NCBI GenBank assembly: GCA_030652115.1
Contig: JAUSBK010000007.1
Location: 310,001 to 374,000, forward strand
From: Coriobacteriia bacterium
GTDB lineage: Bacteria > Actinomycetota > Coriobacteriia > Anaerosomatales > Anaerosomataceae
DNA: 64,000 bases
Direction: 5' to 3'
This document shows, in pieces, positions 1 through 9,778 of the stretch. Position numbers and translations under genes: made by a program. Within the stretch, counting starts at the first letter, position 1; each line of letters begins with the position of its first letter. The notes under the pieces are model-generated. The model saw nothing but the letters and a program-made list of their open reading frames with translations, was not told the DNA's origin and made no database searches.

Positions 1-996
1 CTGTCCGCACTCGTGGACGAATACATCTCAAGCGTGCAGCCGGTGGGCTCCAAGGTGCTCGTGGAGCGCTATCACCTGGGCTGCAGCCCTGCCACCGTGC
101 GCTCCGAGCTGGCGGCGCTCGAGGAGACAGGGCTTGTCTTCCAGCCGCACGTGTCTGCGGGGCGCATCCCCACCGACAGCGGCTACCGCGCGTACGTGAA
201 CGACATGGTGGGCTCCGGCGCCCAGCAGCTGGGTTCGTCGGAGACCGAAGACGTCCGCCGCTACTACGCCGAACTCGAGCACGAACTCACCGACGTTCTG
301 CGGGAGACTTCGGCGATGCTCTCGAAGCTCACCTCGTACGTGGCGGTCGTGGCGGCGCCCACGTTGCGGCGTGCGCGGATCCGGCGCGTGACCCTCGTGC
401 CCCTTGCTGCGCGCCGTGCGCTCGTGGTGGTCGTGACCGATTCAGGTCAGGTGGCCAACCGCACTATCGAGTTCATGGATGACGTGCCTGCCGTGGCGCT
501 TTCGAGCGTGGAGGCGTACCTCTCGCGCACGCTCGATGGCGCGATGGGCGGCGAGGCCGAGTCGGTCCGGCGCACGATCGACGGCGTGCCGGGTCACGAG
601 GCGCACATCGCGCTTCGCGTGCTCGACGTGGTTCTCGAGTGCCTTGCCGAGGCCGATGAGGACCGCGTGCTCACTGGTGGCGTCTCCGCGCTGCTTGCAC
701 ACCCTGAGTTCAACGACCCGGCGGCCGTCCGGCCGCTCGTCGGCTTGCTGGAAGACGGCTACTCGCTTCTCTCGGTGCTCACCGAGGTCATGCGCACAAC
801 CGGCGTGGAGGTCCGCATCGGCAGGGAGAACCCGGCCGCCGCGCTCGAGCACACGAGCTTCGTGGCGACGCGCTACGGCGAGGGTGACTCGGGCGGCATC
901 ATCGGTGTCATCGGGCCCACGCGCATGGACTACCGACGGGCGATGTCCGCCGTCAGGACCGTCTCGGACGCACTGACCAACGTGCTGGAATCATAG
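1..996 (+). CDS. hrcA: Heat-inducible transcription repressor HrcA (5' end missing)
   Basis: The reading frame is open from the first base, so the start codon and roughly the first ten residues lie outside the window. The visible N-terminus (LVDEYISSVQPVGSK, then SPATVRSELAALEE) is the winged-helix DNA-binding part of HrcA. The rest matches the family's GAF-like/dimerisation region, including the late GVIGPTRMDY block. HrcA represses dnaK/groE-type operons by binding CIRCE operators. The next gene is dnaJ, 15 bases downstream, the usual heat-shock arrangement. No CIRCE inverted repeat is visible because the promoter is off the left edge. Confidence 0.95.
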   Translation: MSALVDEYISSVQPVGSKVLVERYHLGCSPATVRSELAALEETGLVFQPHVSAGRIPTDSGYRAYVNDMVGSGAQQLGSSETEDVRRYYAELEHELTDVLRETSAMLSKLTSYVAVVAAPTLRRARIRRVTLVPLAARRALVVVVTDSGQVANRTIEFMDDVPAVALSSVEAYLSRTLDGAMGGEAESVRRTIDGVPGHEAHIALRVLDVVLECLAEADEDRVLTGGVSALLAHPEFNDPAAVRPLVGLLEDGYSLLSVLTEVMRTTGVEVRIGRENPAAALEHTSFVATRYGEGDSGGIIGVIGPTRMDYRRAMSAVRTVSDALTNVLES

Positions 997-1011
997 GAGG
1001 ACGACACCACC

Positions 1012-2127
1012 TTGAGTGCTGTGGACTACTACGAGCTGCTTGGCGTCCCGAAAGAGGCGTCAGCCGACGACATCAAGAAAGCCTTCCGCAAGCGGGCGCG
1101 CGAGACGCACCCGGACGTCAATGACGGCCAGCATGCCGAGGAGACGTTCAAGCAGATCAACGAGGCCTACGAGGTGCTCTCGGATCCGGAGAAGCGCGCG
1201 CGCTACGACCGGTTCGGCACTGTCGACCCGCGTGCGGGTGGCGGCTACGGGGCCGACTTCAACGGCGGCGACTTCTTCGACATGAACGACTTGTTCAGCG
1301 TGTTCTTCGGCGGGGTGCGCGGTGCGGGCGGCCGTGCGGATCCGTCGGGACGCGACCTGCGCACCCAGGTGGCGGTCACGCTCGAGGACGCCGCGTCAGG
1401 CGCACCGAAGGATGTGACGATCACCCACCCGATGACGTGTGCGACGTGCTCGGGCAGTGGTGCCGCCGTAGGCGGCTCGGCACAGACGTGCACGGTCTGC
1501 TCGGGCACCGGTCAGAAGCGCACGCAACGCAGGACGATCCTCGGCGTGATGGAGTCGCAGTCGCCATGCGAGCGGTGCGGCGCCACCGGCGTGATCATCG
1601 ACAAGCCGTGTCCGGCCTGCGGTGGCCAGGGTCGCGTGAACGGGACCGAGACCGTACGGGTGCAGCTCCCCGTCGGCATCCCCGATGGCTACACGTTGCG
1701 CGTTCCCGGCAAGGGCGAGGCGGGGGTCCGAGGGGCGGCCTCGGGGGACCTGCTCGTGACGGTGCGCGTGCTGCCCCACGAGTTCCTGCATCGCGAGGGC
1801 AACGACCTGCACGTGATGGCGGGCATCAACATCGCGCAGGCGGCGCTCGGCGGCGAGATGACCGTGGCCGGCCTGTTCGACGACGTGGTGATCCCGTTCA
1901 GCGCCGGCGTGCACACCGGCGACACGGTGCGCGTGCGCGCAGAGGGCATGCCTCGCATGGACGGCGGCAAGGGCGACTTCATCGTGCACCTCGACGTTCT
2001 CGCGCCCAAGAAGCTGAACAAGCGGCAAAAGGAGCTCCTCCAGGAGCTTGGCGAGAGCCTCGGCACGGGGCGCAAGGGCGATGAGCGAACGCCGCTGTCG
2101 AAGCTCAAGGACTGGCTGGGCGTCTAG
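1012..2127 (+). CDS. dnaJ: Chaperone protein DnaJ
   Basis: 371 aa. The J domain lies at residues 3-70 with the HPD tripeptide (ETHPDVND) that stimulates DnaK ATPase. A short Gly-rich linker follows, then a zinc-binding region with four Cys-rich repeats ([32 protein letters not shown]) and the C-terminal substrate-binding domains. This is a type I (full-length) DnaJ. The start is TTG at 1012, behind an AGGAGG-like site at 996-1001; no better start codon exists near the conserved YYELLGV. It sits directly after hrcA, which fits HrcA-controlled co-expression. It acts in the cytoplasm as co-chaperone of DnaK. Confidence 0.96.
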   Translation: MSAVDYYELLGVPKEASADDIKKAFRKRARETHPDVNDGQHAEETFKQINEAYEVLSDPEKRARYDRFGTVDPRAGGGYGADFNGGDFFDMNDLFSVFFGGVRGAGGRADPSGRDLRTQVAVTLEDAASGAPKDVTITHPMTCATCSGSGAAVGGSAQTCTVCSGTGQKRTQRRTILGVMESQSPCERCGATGVIIDKPCPACGGQGRVNGTETVRVQLPVGIPDGYTLRVPGKGEAGVRGAASGDLLVTVRVLPHEFLHREGNDLHVMAGINIAQAALGGEMTVAGLFDDVVIPFSAGVHTGDTVRVRAEGMPRMDGGKGDFIVHLDVLAPKKLNKRQKELLQELGESLGTGRKGDERTPLSKLKDWLGV

Positions 2128-2880
2128 ATGTCACTCCACCGATTCTTCGCCGAAGGACCGATGCCCCCATCGGGCGAGATCCCGCTCGCCGAAGGCGCGG
2201 TGCACCATCTCCGCGACGTGCTACGGCTCGCGGCTGGCGAGGAGATCATCGTCGTGAGCGGAGGTGTGGCCACGCGCGTGCGGCTCACCGAGGTGGGCGA
2301 GCGTATCGCGGGCGAGCGGCTCGAGGACCTGCCGGTTCGCGGCCTCCCGCGGGTGACGCTCGCACAGGGGCTCGCCAAGGGCGACAAGATGGACGACGTC
2401 GTCCGGCAGGCCACCGAGGTCGGCATCTCGCGCGTGGTGCCGTTCGCCGCCGACCGCAGCGTGGTCAGGCTCGACGCGGCAAAGGCCGTCGCTCGCACCG
2501 ACCGCTGGCGACGGGTCGCTGCCGAGGCCGCGCAGCAGTCGCAGCGTGCCGACATCCCGCAGGTGCACGACATAGTGGCCGCCGATGCGCTGCCCGACGT
2601 GCTTGCCGGCTCGGTCGTGCTCGTATGTTGGGAGGAAGCGACCGGTGCCGAGGGCATCGCTGAGGCGATCGCGCGGCTTGCACCCTCGGCCGGCACCGAC
2701 GTGGCCGTCGTGGTCGGGCCGGAAGGTGGCCTGACGCAACGGGAGGTCGGGCTGCTCGAGTCCGCGGGTGCCCTGACCGTCACGCTCGGCGCGACGGTCT
2801 TGCGCACGGAGACCGCCGGTGTGGTGGCGAGCGCGCTTGCGGTTCATGCGCGCGGTGGCCTGGGCGCACGCCGTGGCTGA
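2128..2880 (+). CDS. rsmE: 16S rRNA (uracil1498-N3)-methyltransferase RsmE
   Basis: 250 aa, typical RsmE size. It begins immediately after the dnaJ stop codon. The N-terminal PUA-like part (HHLRDVLRL) is followed by a SPOUT methyltransferase domain with the diagnostic VVVGPEGGLTQREV and LGATVLRTETA blocks, which form the knotted SAM-binding site. It methylates U1498 of 16S rRNA in the assembled 30S subunit. Its last codons overlap the start of the following methylthiotransferase gene, so translation is probably coupled. Confidence 0.93.
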   Translation: MSLHRFFAEGPMPPSGEIPLAEGAVHHLRDVLRLAAGEEIIVVSGGVATRVRLTEVGERIAGERLEDLPVRGLPRVTLAQGLAKGDKMDDVVRQATEVGISRVVPFAADRSVVRLDAAKAVARTDRWRRVAAEAAQQSQRADIPQVHDIVAADALPDVLAGSVVLVCWEEATGAEGIAEAIARLAPSAGTDVAVVVGPEGGLTQREVGLLESAGALTVTLGATVLRTETAGVVASALAVHARGGLGARRG

Positions 2881-4126
2881 TCGCGACTTGCGTGTCGCGT
2901 TCGTCACGCTCGGCTGCAAGGTGAATCAGACCGAGTCCGAATCGATCGCGGCCGAACTCGGCATCGCCGGTGTCGGGTGCCTGCCGGACGAGGCCGATGT
3001 GGTCGTGGTGAACACCTGCACGGTCACCGGCGAGGCGGACCACAAGGCGCGCAAGGCGGTGCGCCATGCGCTCGCGCTTCCGCAGGGGCCGGTTGTCGTT
3101 GTCACCGGCTGCCTGGCGGCACTCGATGCGGATGCGCTCCGCGATCTGGGCGACCGGGTCGTGGTCGAAGCGGACAAGGATGTCGTGGCCGCGCGCGTGC
3201 GCGAGCACACCGGCGTTGCGGCGACGACCGACCGGCCGGTCATCGTGCGCTCCGCCCGCGCGAGGGCGCAGCTGAAAGTCCAGGACGGTTGTGATGCGTT
3301 CTGCGCGTACTGCATCGTGCCGTACGCGCGCGGCGCTCCGCGGGCTGTGCCCGCGGAGCGCGTGCTCGCTGAGGCGGAGCGGCTGGTAGGAGCCGGCGCG
3401 TCGGAGATCGTGCTCACCGGTATCAACATCGGCCGCTACGACGATGGCGGATCGCGTCTCCCGGAGCTCGTGGAACGCATCGCCGCGACCGGTGTCCCGC
3501 GCATCCGCCTCTCGAGCATCGAGCCGGACGCCGTCGATGAGGCGCTCCTTGAAGCGGCGGCCGGGACGCCTGCGTTCTGCGCGCATCTGCACGTACCGCT
3601 GCAGGCGGGCGCGGACGGCGTGCTCGCGCGGATGGGTCGGCCGTACGATACCGCCACATATGCGGCGCTGGTCGCCCGTGCGCGCGAGATGCTTCCGGGC
3701 ATGGCGCTCACGACCGACATCATCGTCGGCTTCCCCGGTGAGACCGATGCCGAGTTCGGCGAGACGCTCGCCTTCGCCGAGGAGATGGCGTTCTCGCGAC
3801 TGCACGTCTTCCGCTACTCGGCGCGACCCGGCACGCCGGCGGCCACGATGCACGCGCAGGTCCCTCCCGAGGTGCGTGCCGAGCGCTCCGCGCGGTTGCG
3901 CGAGCTCGGCGAGGAGATGGCCGCGGCGTACGCCGGGACGCACCTCGGCCGCACGGTCGAAGTGCTCGTGGAGCGCACGGGCGCCGACGGCACCGCCGAG
4001 GGCGTGACCCGCGAGTACGTGCGCGCCCGCATCCCTCGTGGGGCTCTGCCGGCGGGCTCGCTCGTGTCCGTGAGTCCCGAGCGCATCGAGGCAGGCCCGG
4101 TGCTTGTCGGGCGGAGCCTCGGCTAG
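2873..4126 (+). CDS. mtaB: tRNA (N6-threonylcarbamoyladenosine37-C2)-methylthiotransferase MtaB
   Basis: A MiaB/RimO-type radical SAM methylthiotransferase. The N-terminal UPF0004 domain has the expected cysteines (TLGCKVNQ, NTCTVTG, VTGCLA) for the auxiliary cluster. The radical SAM motif CDAFCAYC binds the second 4Fe-4S cluster, and a TRAM-like domain ends the protein. The TLGCKVNQ form and the absence of a ribosomal-S12-type context favour MtaB, which converts t6A37 to ms2t6A37, over MiaB. I chose GTG 2873, which overlaps rsmE by 8 bases; an in-frame start at 2819 would only add residues not typical of the family. Confidence 0.87.
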   Translation: MADRDLRVAFVTLGCKVNQTESESIAAELGIAGVGCLPDEADVVVVNTCTVTGEADHKARKAVRHALALPQGPVVVVTGCLAALDADALRDLGDRVVVEADKDVVAARVREHTGVAATTDRPVIVRSARARAQLKVQDGCDAFCAYCIVPYARGAPRAVPAERVLAEAERLVGAGASEIVLTGINIGRYDDGGSRLPELVERIAATGVPRIRLSSIEPDAVDEALLEAAAGTPAFCAHLHVPLQAGADGVLARMGRPYDTATYAALVARAREMLPGMALTTDIIVGFPGETDAEFGETLAFAEEMAFSRLHVFRYSARPGTPAATMHAQVPPEVRAERSARLRELGEEMAAAYAGTHLGRTVEVLVERTGADGTAEGVTREYVRARIPRGALPAGSLVSVSPERIEAGPVLVGRSLG

Positions 4127-4163
4127 ACGCTCCAGCACGGCTCGTTCCCGCACGCTGCCGTGG

Positions 4164-4169
4164 TAGAAT
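4164..4169 (+). promoter_or_regulatory. Candidate -10 element upstream of phoH
   Basis: TAGAAT, about 70 bases before the phoH start, in the 113-base gap after mtaB. No good -35 is visible at 17 bases. A G/C-rich potential hairpin (CGCCC...GGGCG, about 4182-4198) follows in the presumed leader. The same TAGAAT occurs before dnaG and before the tRNA remnant at 52179. Confidence 0.4.
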
Positions 4170-4239
4170 CCTGCTGGTACGCGCCCTGCAGCGGGGCGTT
4201 CGGGCGTCCTTAAGACCAGCGAGAGAAGGTACCGCCAAC

Positions 4240-5220
4240 GTGACGAACTCAACCCAGGTGCACCTGGTCGCTCCATCCGAGGTGAACATGGTCGAGCTGC
4301 TCGGCGAAGGCGATCACCTCCTGCGGCTCATCGAGGAGCAGTTCGAGTCCGACATCGCGGTAAGAGGCAACGAGATCACGATCTCGGGCGAGGTCTCCGA
4401 GGCGCAGGCCGTCTCCGCACTATTCACCGAGCTGTTCACGCTGGTGGGCGGGACCGAGCCGCTCACGGCGGACGCCGTGGAGCGCGCCATCGACATGCTC
4501 AGGCGCGGCGAGTGCAGCCCGTCGAGCGTCTTCTCAGACGTCATCCTTACGCATCGCGGCAAAGCCATCCGTCCGAAGACGGCCGGCCAGAAGCACTACG
4601 TGGACGCGATCCGCACGAACACCGTGACCTTCGGCATCGGTCCGGCAGGCACCGGCAAGACCTACCTCGCGATGGCGATGGCCGTCGATGCGCTGCGCAA
4701 AAAGGAGGTCGGACGCATCATCCTCACCCGTCCGGCCGTCGAGGCGGGGGAGAAGCTCGGCTTCTTGCCCGGCAACCTCTACGAGAAGGTCGATCCGTAC
4801 CTGCGGCCGCTCTACGACGCGCTCTTCGACATGATGGACGTCGAGAAGTCGGCCAACCTGACCGAGCGTGGCGTGATCGAGGTCGCCCCGCTCGCGTTCA
4901 TGCGCGGTCGCACGCTCAACGACTCCTTCGTCATCCTGGACGAGGCGCAGAACACCACGCCCGAGCAGATGAAGATGTTCCTCACGCGCCTCGGCTTCGG
5001 GAGCAAGATCGTCATCACCGGCGACGTCACGCAGATCGACCTCATCGGCGGTCTGTCCGGACTGCGCCAGGTGCGCAACATCCTGACCGACATCACCGAC
5101 GTCGCGTTCGTCGAGCTCCAGCCGCGGGACGTCGTACGCCACCGGCTCGTGCAGCGCATCGTGACCGCCTACCACGAGTTCGACGAGGCCCAGCGGATCG
5201 CCGCCTCAAGCGATGCCTAG
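4240..5220 (+). CDS. phoH: PhoH family protein (PhoH/PhoL ATPase)
   Basis: 326 aa. An N-terminal KH-like segment is followed by the PhoH ATPase domain with Walker A GPAGTGKT (about residue 129), the EKLGFLPG block and Walker B FVILDEAQN. These proteins are cytoplasmic ATPases, linked by their genomic neighbourhood (ybeY, 7TM-HD, era) to RNA processing and ribosome maturation. The start is GTG 4240 behind a GAGAGAAGG-type site. The gene overlaps the downstream pgpH-like gene by 8 bases and probably opens a transcription unit running through ybeY and era. Confidence 0.93.
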   Translation: MTNSTQVHLVAPSEVNMVELLGEGDHLLRLIEEQFESDIAVRGNEITISGEVSEAQAVSALFTELFTLVGGTEPLTADAVERAIDMLRRGECSPSSVFSDVILTHRGKAIRPKTAGQKHYVDAIRTNTVTFGIGPAGTGKTYLAMAMAVDALRKKEVGRIILTRPAVEAGEKLGFLPGNLYEKVDPYLRPLYDALFDMMDVEKSANLTERGVIEVAPLAFMRGRTLNDSFVILDEAQNTTPEQMKMFLTRLGFGSKIVITGDVTQIDLIGGLSGLRQVRNILTDITDVAFVELQPRDVVRHRLVQRIVTAYHEFDEAQRIAASSDA

Positions 5221-7336
5221 ACGCCGCATCATCGACCGCCTCGGCCGTCTGTGGCCGAAGAGCGGATGGCTCTCGACCACGCTGGGCAAGCGGGTGCTTC
5301 TTGGCGTTGCCGTGGTCGTGCTGGCTGCGCTGCCGCTCGCCATACGCGTCGTGCCCCTCGGCTTCGACGAAGGCGAGCCGGCGCCGCGCACCTTCCGGGC
5401 GCCGCGATCGATCCAGTTCACCGACGTGGAGGCCACCGAGGCGCTCAGGCAGGCCGCCTCGGACGCCGTGTCGCCGGTGTACGTCTTCGACGAAGCCGCC
5501 CGGACCCAGGCGCGCCAGGAGATCGTCCAGTTCTTTGCCTCGGTCACCTCGGCGCGGGCGTCCTACAGCACCGACGCGACCGCGCAGGCCGCCTTTCTGA
5601 GCGACCGCTACCGCGAACGTCTGGACGACGAGGCGATCGCCGCGGTCCTCGCGCTTCCGGATGCCTCGCTCGACATCGTGGCCCGCAACGTCGAGGGTCT
5701 CGTGGCGGGCATCCTCTCAGGGCGCATCGAGGAGGAGGACCTCGCCGATGCGAAAGACCAGCTCGCGCGCAGTGCCCAGCTCATCCAGCTGACTATCACG
5801 GAGCGCTACGCGGTGATCGCCGTCGGGACTGCATTCCTTGAGCCCACGTACACGGAGGACGAGGCAGCCACCGCGCGCGCGCGTGCCGAAGCGGACGAAC
5901 GGGTGTCTCCGGTCGTGATGGTCGTCCAGGAGGGCGAGAACATCATCGAGCGTGGCGACATCGTCACCGAGCGCGACATCGAACTCGTACGTACCCTCGG
6001 CGGTCTTGAGCAGGGCACGGACGCCGTCTCGGTGATCGCCGCGGTCCTCGTGATGACAGTGCTCATACTGTCGGCGGGTGTGTACTGGGCGGTCTACGAT
6101 CAGGCGACGTGGGGCCTGATGCGCAATCTCATGCTATTGGCCACGCTGCTTCTCGGCATGATGTACCTCACGCGCGGCATGTCGATCCTGGCGCCCGAGG
6201 TCTCGACGTATCTCATGCCGGTGGCGCTCGCTGCGATCCTTGCGACGCTGCTGCTCGGTCCCCGGCCGGCTGTAGTGCTGACCATCCTCACGACCGTCGC
6301 GAGTCTTCTTCTCGGCTTCTCGGGTGGGGCGCAGGTCGTTGTGACCTTGCTCGGCAGCCTCGCGGCGATCGGTGCGCTCGCGTTCGTCACGCAGCGCTCG
6401 CACCTGTTCTACCTCGGCGGCTTCCTCATCGCGTTTCTCGGCATCGTGTCCTTCGGCGCCTCGCTTGCCTCGGGCAACGCGCCCGGCGACGCGCTCGTCT
6501 CGGGCCTGTACGGGCTCGCAGGTGGTCTGGTGACCGCCGTGCTCATGGTCGGTCTGCTGCCGTTCTTCGAGTTCGTTTTCGGCGTGACCACGGACATTAC
6601 GCTGCTCGAGCTCGGCAATCCGAGCCACCCGTTGCTGAAGCGGCTGATGACCGAGGCACCGGGCACGTACTCGCACTCGGTCATGGCCGCGAACCTCGCC
6701 GAGACCGCCGCCGAGGCGATCGGCGCGAACCAGCTGCTCGCACGCGTGGGCGGCTACTTCCACGATGCGGGCAAGGTCGTGCGGCCCGCGTTTTTCGTGG
6801 AGAACCAGGCCGGCGGCGAGAATCCGCACGACTCCACGTCGCCGTCGCTTTCGGCGCGCATCATCACCGCGCACGTGCGCGAGGGCGTTGAGCTTGCCGA
6901 ACAGTATGGGCTGCCGTCGGAGGTCGTGGACATCATCCGCCAGCATCACGGCACCTCGGTGGTGGGCTACTTCTATGACAAGGCGAGCAAGAAGGGCGGC
7001 CCGCTTCTCGAGGCCGACTTCCGTTATGACGGTCGCCGTCCGGACACGCCGGAGGCCGCGCTCGTGATGATCGCCGACATGGCCGAGGCAGGCGTGCGGT
7101 CGCTCGACAAGGCCACGCCGCAGCGGATCGAAGCCATGATCCGCAAGATGGTGCGGACGAAGATCGACGATCACCAGCTCGATGAGACCTCACTCACGCT
7201 CGCAGATGTCGAGACTATCGTCATGGTCTACACGCGCATGCTGGCAAGCGTGTACCATCCGCGCATCGAGTACCCGGAGCCGGCCGAGGAGGGGGAGCGC
7301 CATGCAGGTGAGCATCGTCAGCCACAGGGAGCCTGA
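5213..7336 (+). CDS. pgpH: 7TM-HD family cyclic-di-AMP phosphodiesterase (PgpH type)
   Basis: 707 aa. One N-terminal membrane segment (about 26-46) precedes an extracytoplasmic 7TMR-HDED domain (about 50-275). A block of about seven transmembrane helices (about 280-465) leads to a cytoplasmic HD hydrolase domain with GYFHDAGKV and a later IIRQHHGT motif that bind the metals. Members of this family hydrolyse c-di-AMP to pApA. The HD signature is complete, so it should be active. It is embedded between phoH and ybeY, a common order. The extracellular domain presumably senses an unknown ligand. Confidence 0.9.
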   Translation: MPRRRIIDRLGRLWPKSGWLSTTLGKRVLLGVAVVVLAALPLAIRVVPLGFDEGEPAPRTFRAPRSIQFTDVEATEALRQAASDAVSPVYVFDEAARTQARQEIVQFFASVTSARASYSTDATAQAAFLSDRYRERLDDEAIAAVLALPDASLDIVARNVEGLVAGILSGRIEEEDLADAKDQLARSAQLIQLTITERYAVIAVGTAFLEPTYTEDEAATARARAEADERVSPVVMVVQEGENIIERGDIVTERDIELVRTLGGLEQGTDAVSVIAAVLVMTVLILSAGVYWAVYDQATWGLMRNLMLLATLLLGMMYLTRGMSILAPEVSTYLMPVALAAILATLLLGPRPAVVLTILTTVASLLLGFSGGAQVVVTLLGSLAAIGALAFVTQRSHLFYLGGFLIAFLGIVSFGASLASGNAPGDALVSGLYGLAGGLVTAVLMVGLLPFFEFVFGVTTDITLLELGNPSHPLLKRLMTEAPGTYSHSVMAANLAETAAEAIGANQLLARVGGYFHDAGKVVRPAFFVENQAGGENPHDSTSPSLSARIITAHVREGVELAEQYGLPSEVVDIIRQHHGTSVVGYFYDKASKKGGPLLEADFRYDGRRPDTPEAALVMIADMAEAGVRSLDKATPQRIEAMIRKMVRTKIDDHQLDETSLTLADVETIVMVYTRMLASVYHPRIEYPEPAEEGERHAGEHRQPQGA

Positions 7337-7745
7337 GCAGCTGAACTTCGAGGCCTTCGAAAAGCTCGCGCGATTCGTGCTTTCCATGGAGGGCGTTCCC
7401 GAGATGATCGAACTCTCGATCGCGCTCGTTGACGAGGACGAGATGGCGCACCTCAACAGCCAGTATCGCGGGATAGGCGGCCCCACCGATGTGCTGTCGT
7501 TCGGCTGTGACGATCCGTGTCCCGCGCCGGGCGATGAACCGATCACACTCGGTGACGTGGTCATCGCGCCCGCGGTCGCCGAGCGTCAGGCGACTGAGCT
7601 CGGTCACAGCGTGGAGCACGAACTCGACGTTCTGCTCGTGCACGGTGTGTTGCACCTGCTCGGCTATGATCACGAAGCGGTCGACGATGCAGGTGCGATG
7701 GCGGCCCGCGAGGCGGCGCTGCTCGAAGCATACGAGTCCCGGTAG
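7302..7745 (+). CDS. ybeY: Endoribonuclease YbeY
   Basis: 147 aa from ATG 7302, which has a GGGGGAGCGCC site directly upstream and begins at the conserved N-terminus. The frame is open further upstream, but only inside pgpH. The signature HGVLHLLGYDHE, with three His for zinc, is complete, as is the substrate-pocket block GGPTDVLSF. YbeY processes the 3' end of 16S rRNA and takes part in 70S quality control. It overlaps pgpH by 35 bases and is followed by dgkA after 8 bases. Confidence 0.94.
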   Translation: MQVSIVSHREPEQLNFEAFEKLARFVLSMEGVPEMIELSIALVDEDEMAHLNSQYRGIGGPTDVLSFGCDDPCPAPGDEPITLGDVVIAPAVAERQATELGHSVEHELDVLLVHGVLHLLGYDHEAVDDAGAMAAREAALLEAYESR

Positions 7746-7753
7746 GGAGCCCG

Positions 7754-8455
7754 ATGCGCAGTCGCTCACTCCTCTGGAGCTTCAACTATGCGATCGAGGG
7801 CATCGTCTATGCGCTCCGTACGCAGCGCAACATGCGGTTGCACGTGGCCGCGGCCGTGCTCGTGCTGGCGGCGTCGCTCTTCTTCGGGATCGGTCGCTTC
7901 GAGTTCATCGCGATCGTCTTCGCGGTCACGTTCGTCTTCGTCGCAGAACTCGCGAACACGGCGATCGAGGCGGCCGTCGACGTGGCCACGCAGAGCTTCG
8001 ACCCGCTCGCCAAAGTCGCCAAGGACGTCGCCGCGGGAGCTGTCTTCATCGCGGCTGTGAACGCGCTCATCATCGGCTACATCGTGTTCTTTGCACGCAT
8101 CAGCTCGATGACGGACTCGCTCCTGACCCGCGTACGACAGACACCGGCGCATGTCACCATCATCGCGCTCCTGCTCACGGGACTCGTGGTGCTCATCGTC
8201 AAGGCCATCACCAAGAAGGGGACGTACATGCGGGGTGGGTGGCCGTCGGGCCACAGCGCGGTGGCCTCCTCGTGCGCCACGGCGATCGCGTTCATCACCG
8301 AAAGCGCAGGCGCATCGGTCCTCGCGGGCTTCATCACGGTGCTGGTCATGCAGAGCCGGGTAGAGGGCGAAGCGCACACCGTGCCGCAGGTGATCGCCGG
8401 GGCCGCCCTCGGGATTCTCATCACCACGCTCATCTTCCAGCTATCATGGTTCTGA
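7754..8455 (+). CDS. Undecaprenol kinase (DgkA-type) fused to PAP2-type phosphatase domain
   Basis: 233 aa, about twice the length of a plain Gram-positive DgkA. Residues 1-115 form the three-helix kinase, with the catalytic/Mg-binding AELANTAIEAAVD segment. Residues about 125-233 add helices with partial PAP2 motifs: RGGWPSGHS and SRVEGEAHTVPQVIAG. The kinase phosphorylates undecaprenol or diacylglycerol. The PAP2 half could dephosphorylate lipid phosphates, so the two activities would oppose each other on one membrane protein. Similar fusions occur in other bacteria. The operon also contains CNNM/CorC and era. Confidence 0.82.
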   Translation: MRSRSLLWSFNYAIEGIVYALRTQRNMRLHVAAAVLVLAASLFFGIGRFEFIAIVFAVTFVFVAELANTAIEAAVDVATQSFDPLAKVAKDVAAGAVFIAAVNALIIGYIVFFARISSMTDSLLTRVRQTPAHVTIIALLLTGLVVLIVKAITKKGTYMRGGWPSGHSAVASSCATAIAFITESAGASVLAGFITVLVMQSRVEGEAHTVPQVIAGAALGILITTLIFQLSWF

Positions 8456-8482
8456 TGTCGCACGAAGGGGCTTGAGAACCAG

Positions 8483-9778
8483 ATGGTCGCAATCGCGCTG
8501 CTCATAGCAGTCGCCACGCTCGTGCTGTGCGCCGCCGTACTGGCGGTGCTCTCCGCAGCCGAGGCGTCGGTGCGTCTGTTGTCCCGAAGCCGCACGCGGC
8601 GTCTGCTTGAAGCCGAGGTGAAGGGCGCTGCCGCCCTCGACCTGCTCGCCGATCGCCCCAGCCGTCTTGCCGCTGCCGCCGCGCTGCTGCGTGCGCTGGC
8701 GTACGCACTCACGGCGGCCGTGCTCAGCTGGGCTACCCTTGTGGTGCTCGATATCGGGACGCAGCTGTGGGTGGCGCTCGCAGCATCCGGCGTCGGCGTG
8801 GTGGTGCTGTTCGCGCTCGGCGAGGCCCTGCCCCGCACGCTCGCGGTGCAGAATCCCGAGCGTGTCGGCCTTGTCTCGGCTCCGTCGGCTGCCCGGCTCA
8901 CGGCGGTCTTCGCGCCGGCGGCACGCTTCTTTGCCGCCGGGTGGATGGCGATCACCTCGCTGGTGACGGACGAGCCGGTGACGGACGCGTGGCTCACGGG
9001 CGACGAGTACGGTACCGAGACGGTGGCCGAGGAGCAGGAGCGCGAGGACGCCGAGGAGGCGTTCTTCGAGGCGGTCGTGGACTTCGCAAGCAAGATCGTG
9101 CGCGAGGTCATGGTGCCGCGCACCGACATGATCTGTCTCGAGGATACGGCGAGCGTTCCCGAGGCCGTCACGGTCATCGCGCAGTCGGGCCTCTCGCGCG
9201 TGCCGGTCTATCACGACACCCTCGACGATATCGTGGGAGTGTTGTTCGCCAAGGACCTGCTCATCTGCGTGGGCACGGCATCGTGTCCGTCGACGGTCGG
9301 CCCGCTCGCGCGCGAGGTCTTCTTCGTGCCGGAGACCAAGCCGGTCGACGAACTGCTCGTGGAGATGCGGCAGCGCAAGACGCACATGGCGCTGGTAGCC
9401 GACGAGTACGGTGGCACGGCAGGCCTCGTGACGATCGAGGACCTGCTCGAGGAGATCGTGGGCGAGATCTTCGACGAATACGATCGCGACGAGCCGATGG
9501 TGATCGCGCTCGAGGACGGCGGGATGCTGCTCGATGCGCGGCTGCCGATCGACGACTTCAACGACTTGCTGGGGACCGCGATCGAACTTGAGGCTGACTC
9601 CATCGGCGGACTGTTCGTGGAGCTCGCCGGGCACATCCCTCAGCCGGGCGAGGAGATCGAGGTCGAGGGCGTGCGGATCACCGCACGCGATGTGGAAGGA
9701 ACGCGGGTCAGGAGCCTGCATGTGAGGCCGCGCCCCGAAACCGACAAGGAGGACGAGGATGCCGAAGCACATAACTGA
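8483..9778 (+). CDS. CNNM/CorC-family transporter (hemolysin-C family, CBS domains)
   Basis: 431 aa. An N-terminal DUF21 (CNNM) membrane domain of about three or four helices occupies residues 1-160. A pair of CBS domains follows, with family blocks VMVPRTDMI, GLSRVPVYHDTLDDIVGVLFAKDLL and MALVADEYGGTAGLVTIEDLLEEIVGEI. A CorC_HlyC domain forms the C-terminus. Such proteins are implicated in Mg2+ efflux or homeostasis. The 3' end overlaps cdd by 20 bases. Substrate cannot be read from the sequence. Confidence 0.88.
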   Translation: MVAIALLIAVATLVLCAAVLAVLSAAEASVRLLSRSRTRRLLEAEVKGAAALDLLADRPSRLAAAAALLRALAYALTAAVLSWATLVVLDIGTQLWVALAASGVGVVVLFALGEALPRTLAVQNPERVGLVSAPSAARLTAVFAPAARFFAAGWMAITSLVTDEPVTDAWLTGDEYGTETVAEEQEREDAEEAFFEAVVDFASKIVREVMVPRTDMICLEDTASVPEAVTVIAQSGLSRVPVYHDTLDDIVGVLFAKDLLICVGTASCPSTVGPLAREVFFVPETKPVDELLVEMRQRKTHMALVADEYGGTAGLVTIEDLLEEIVGEIFDEYDRDEPMVIALEDGGMLLDARLPIDDFNDLLGTAIELEADSIGGLFVELAGHIPQPGEEIEVEGVRITARDVEGTRVRSLHVRPRPETDKEDEDAEAHN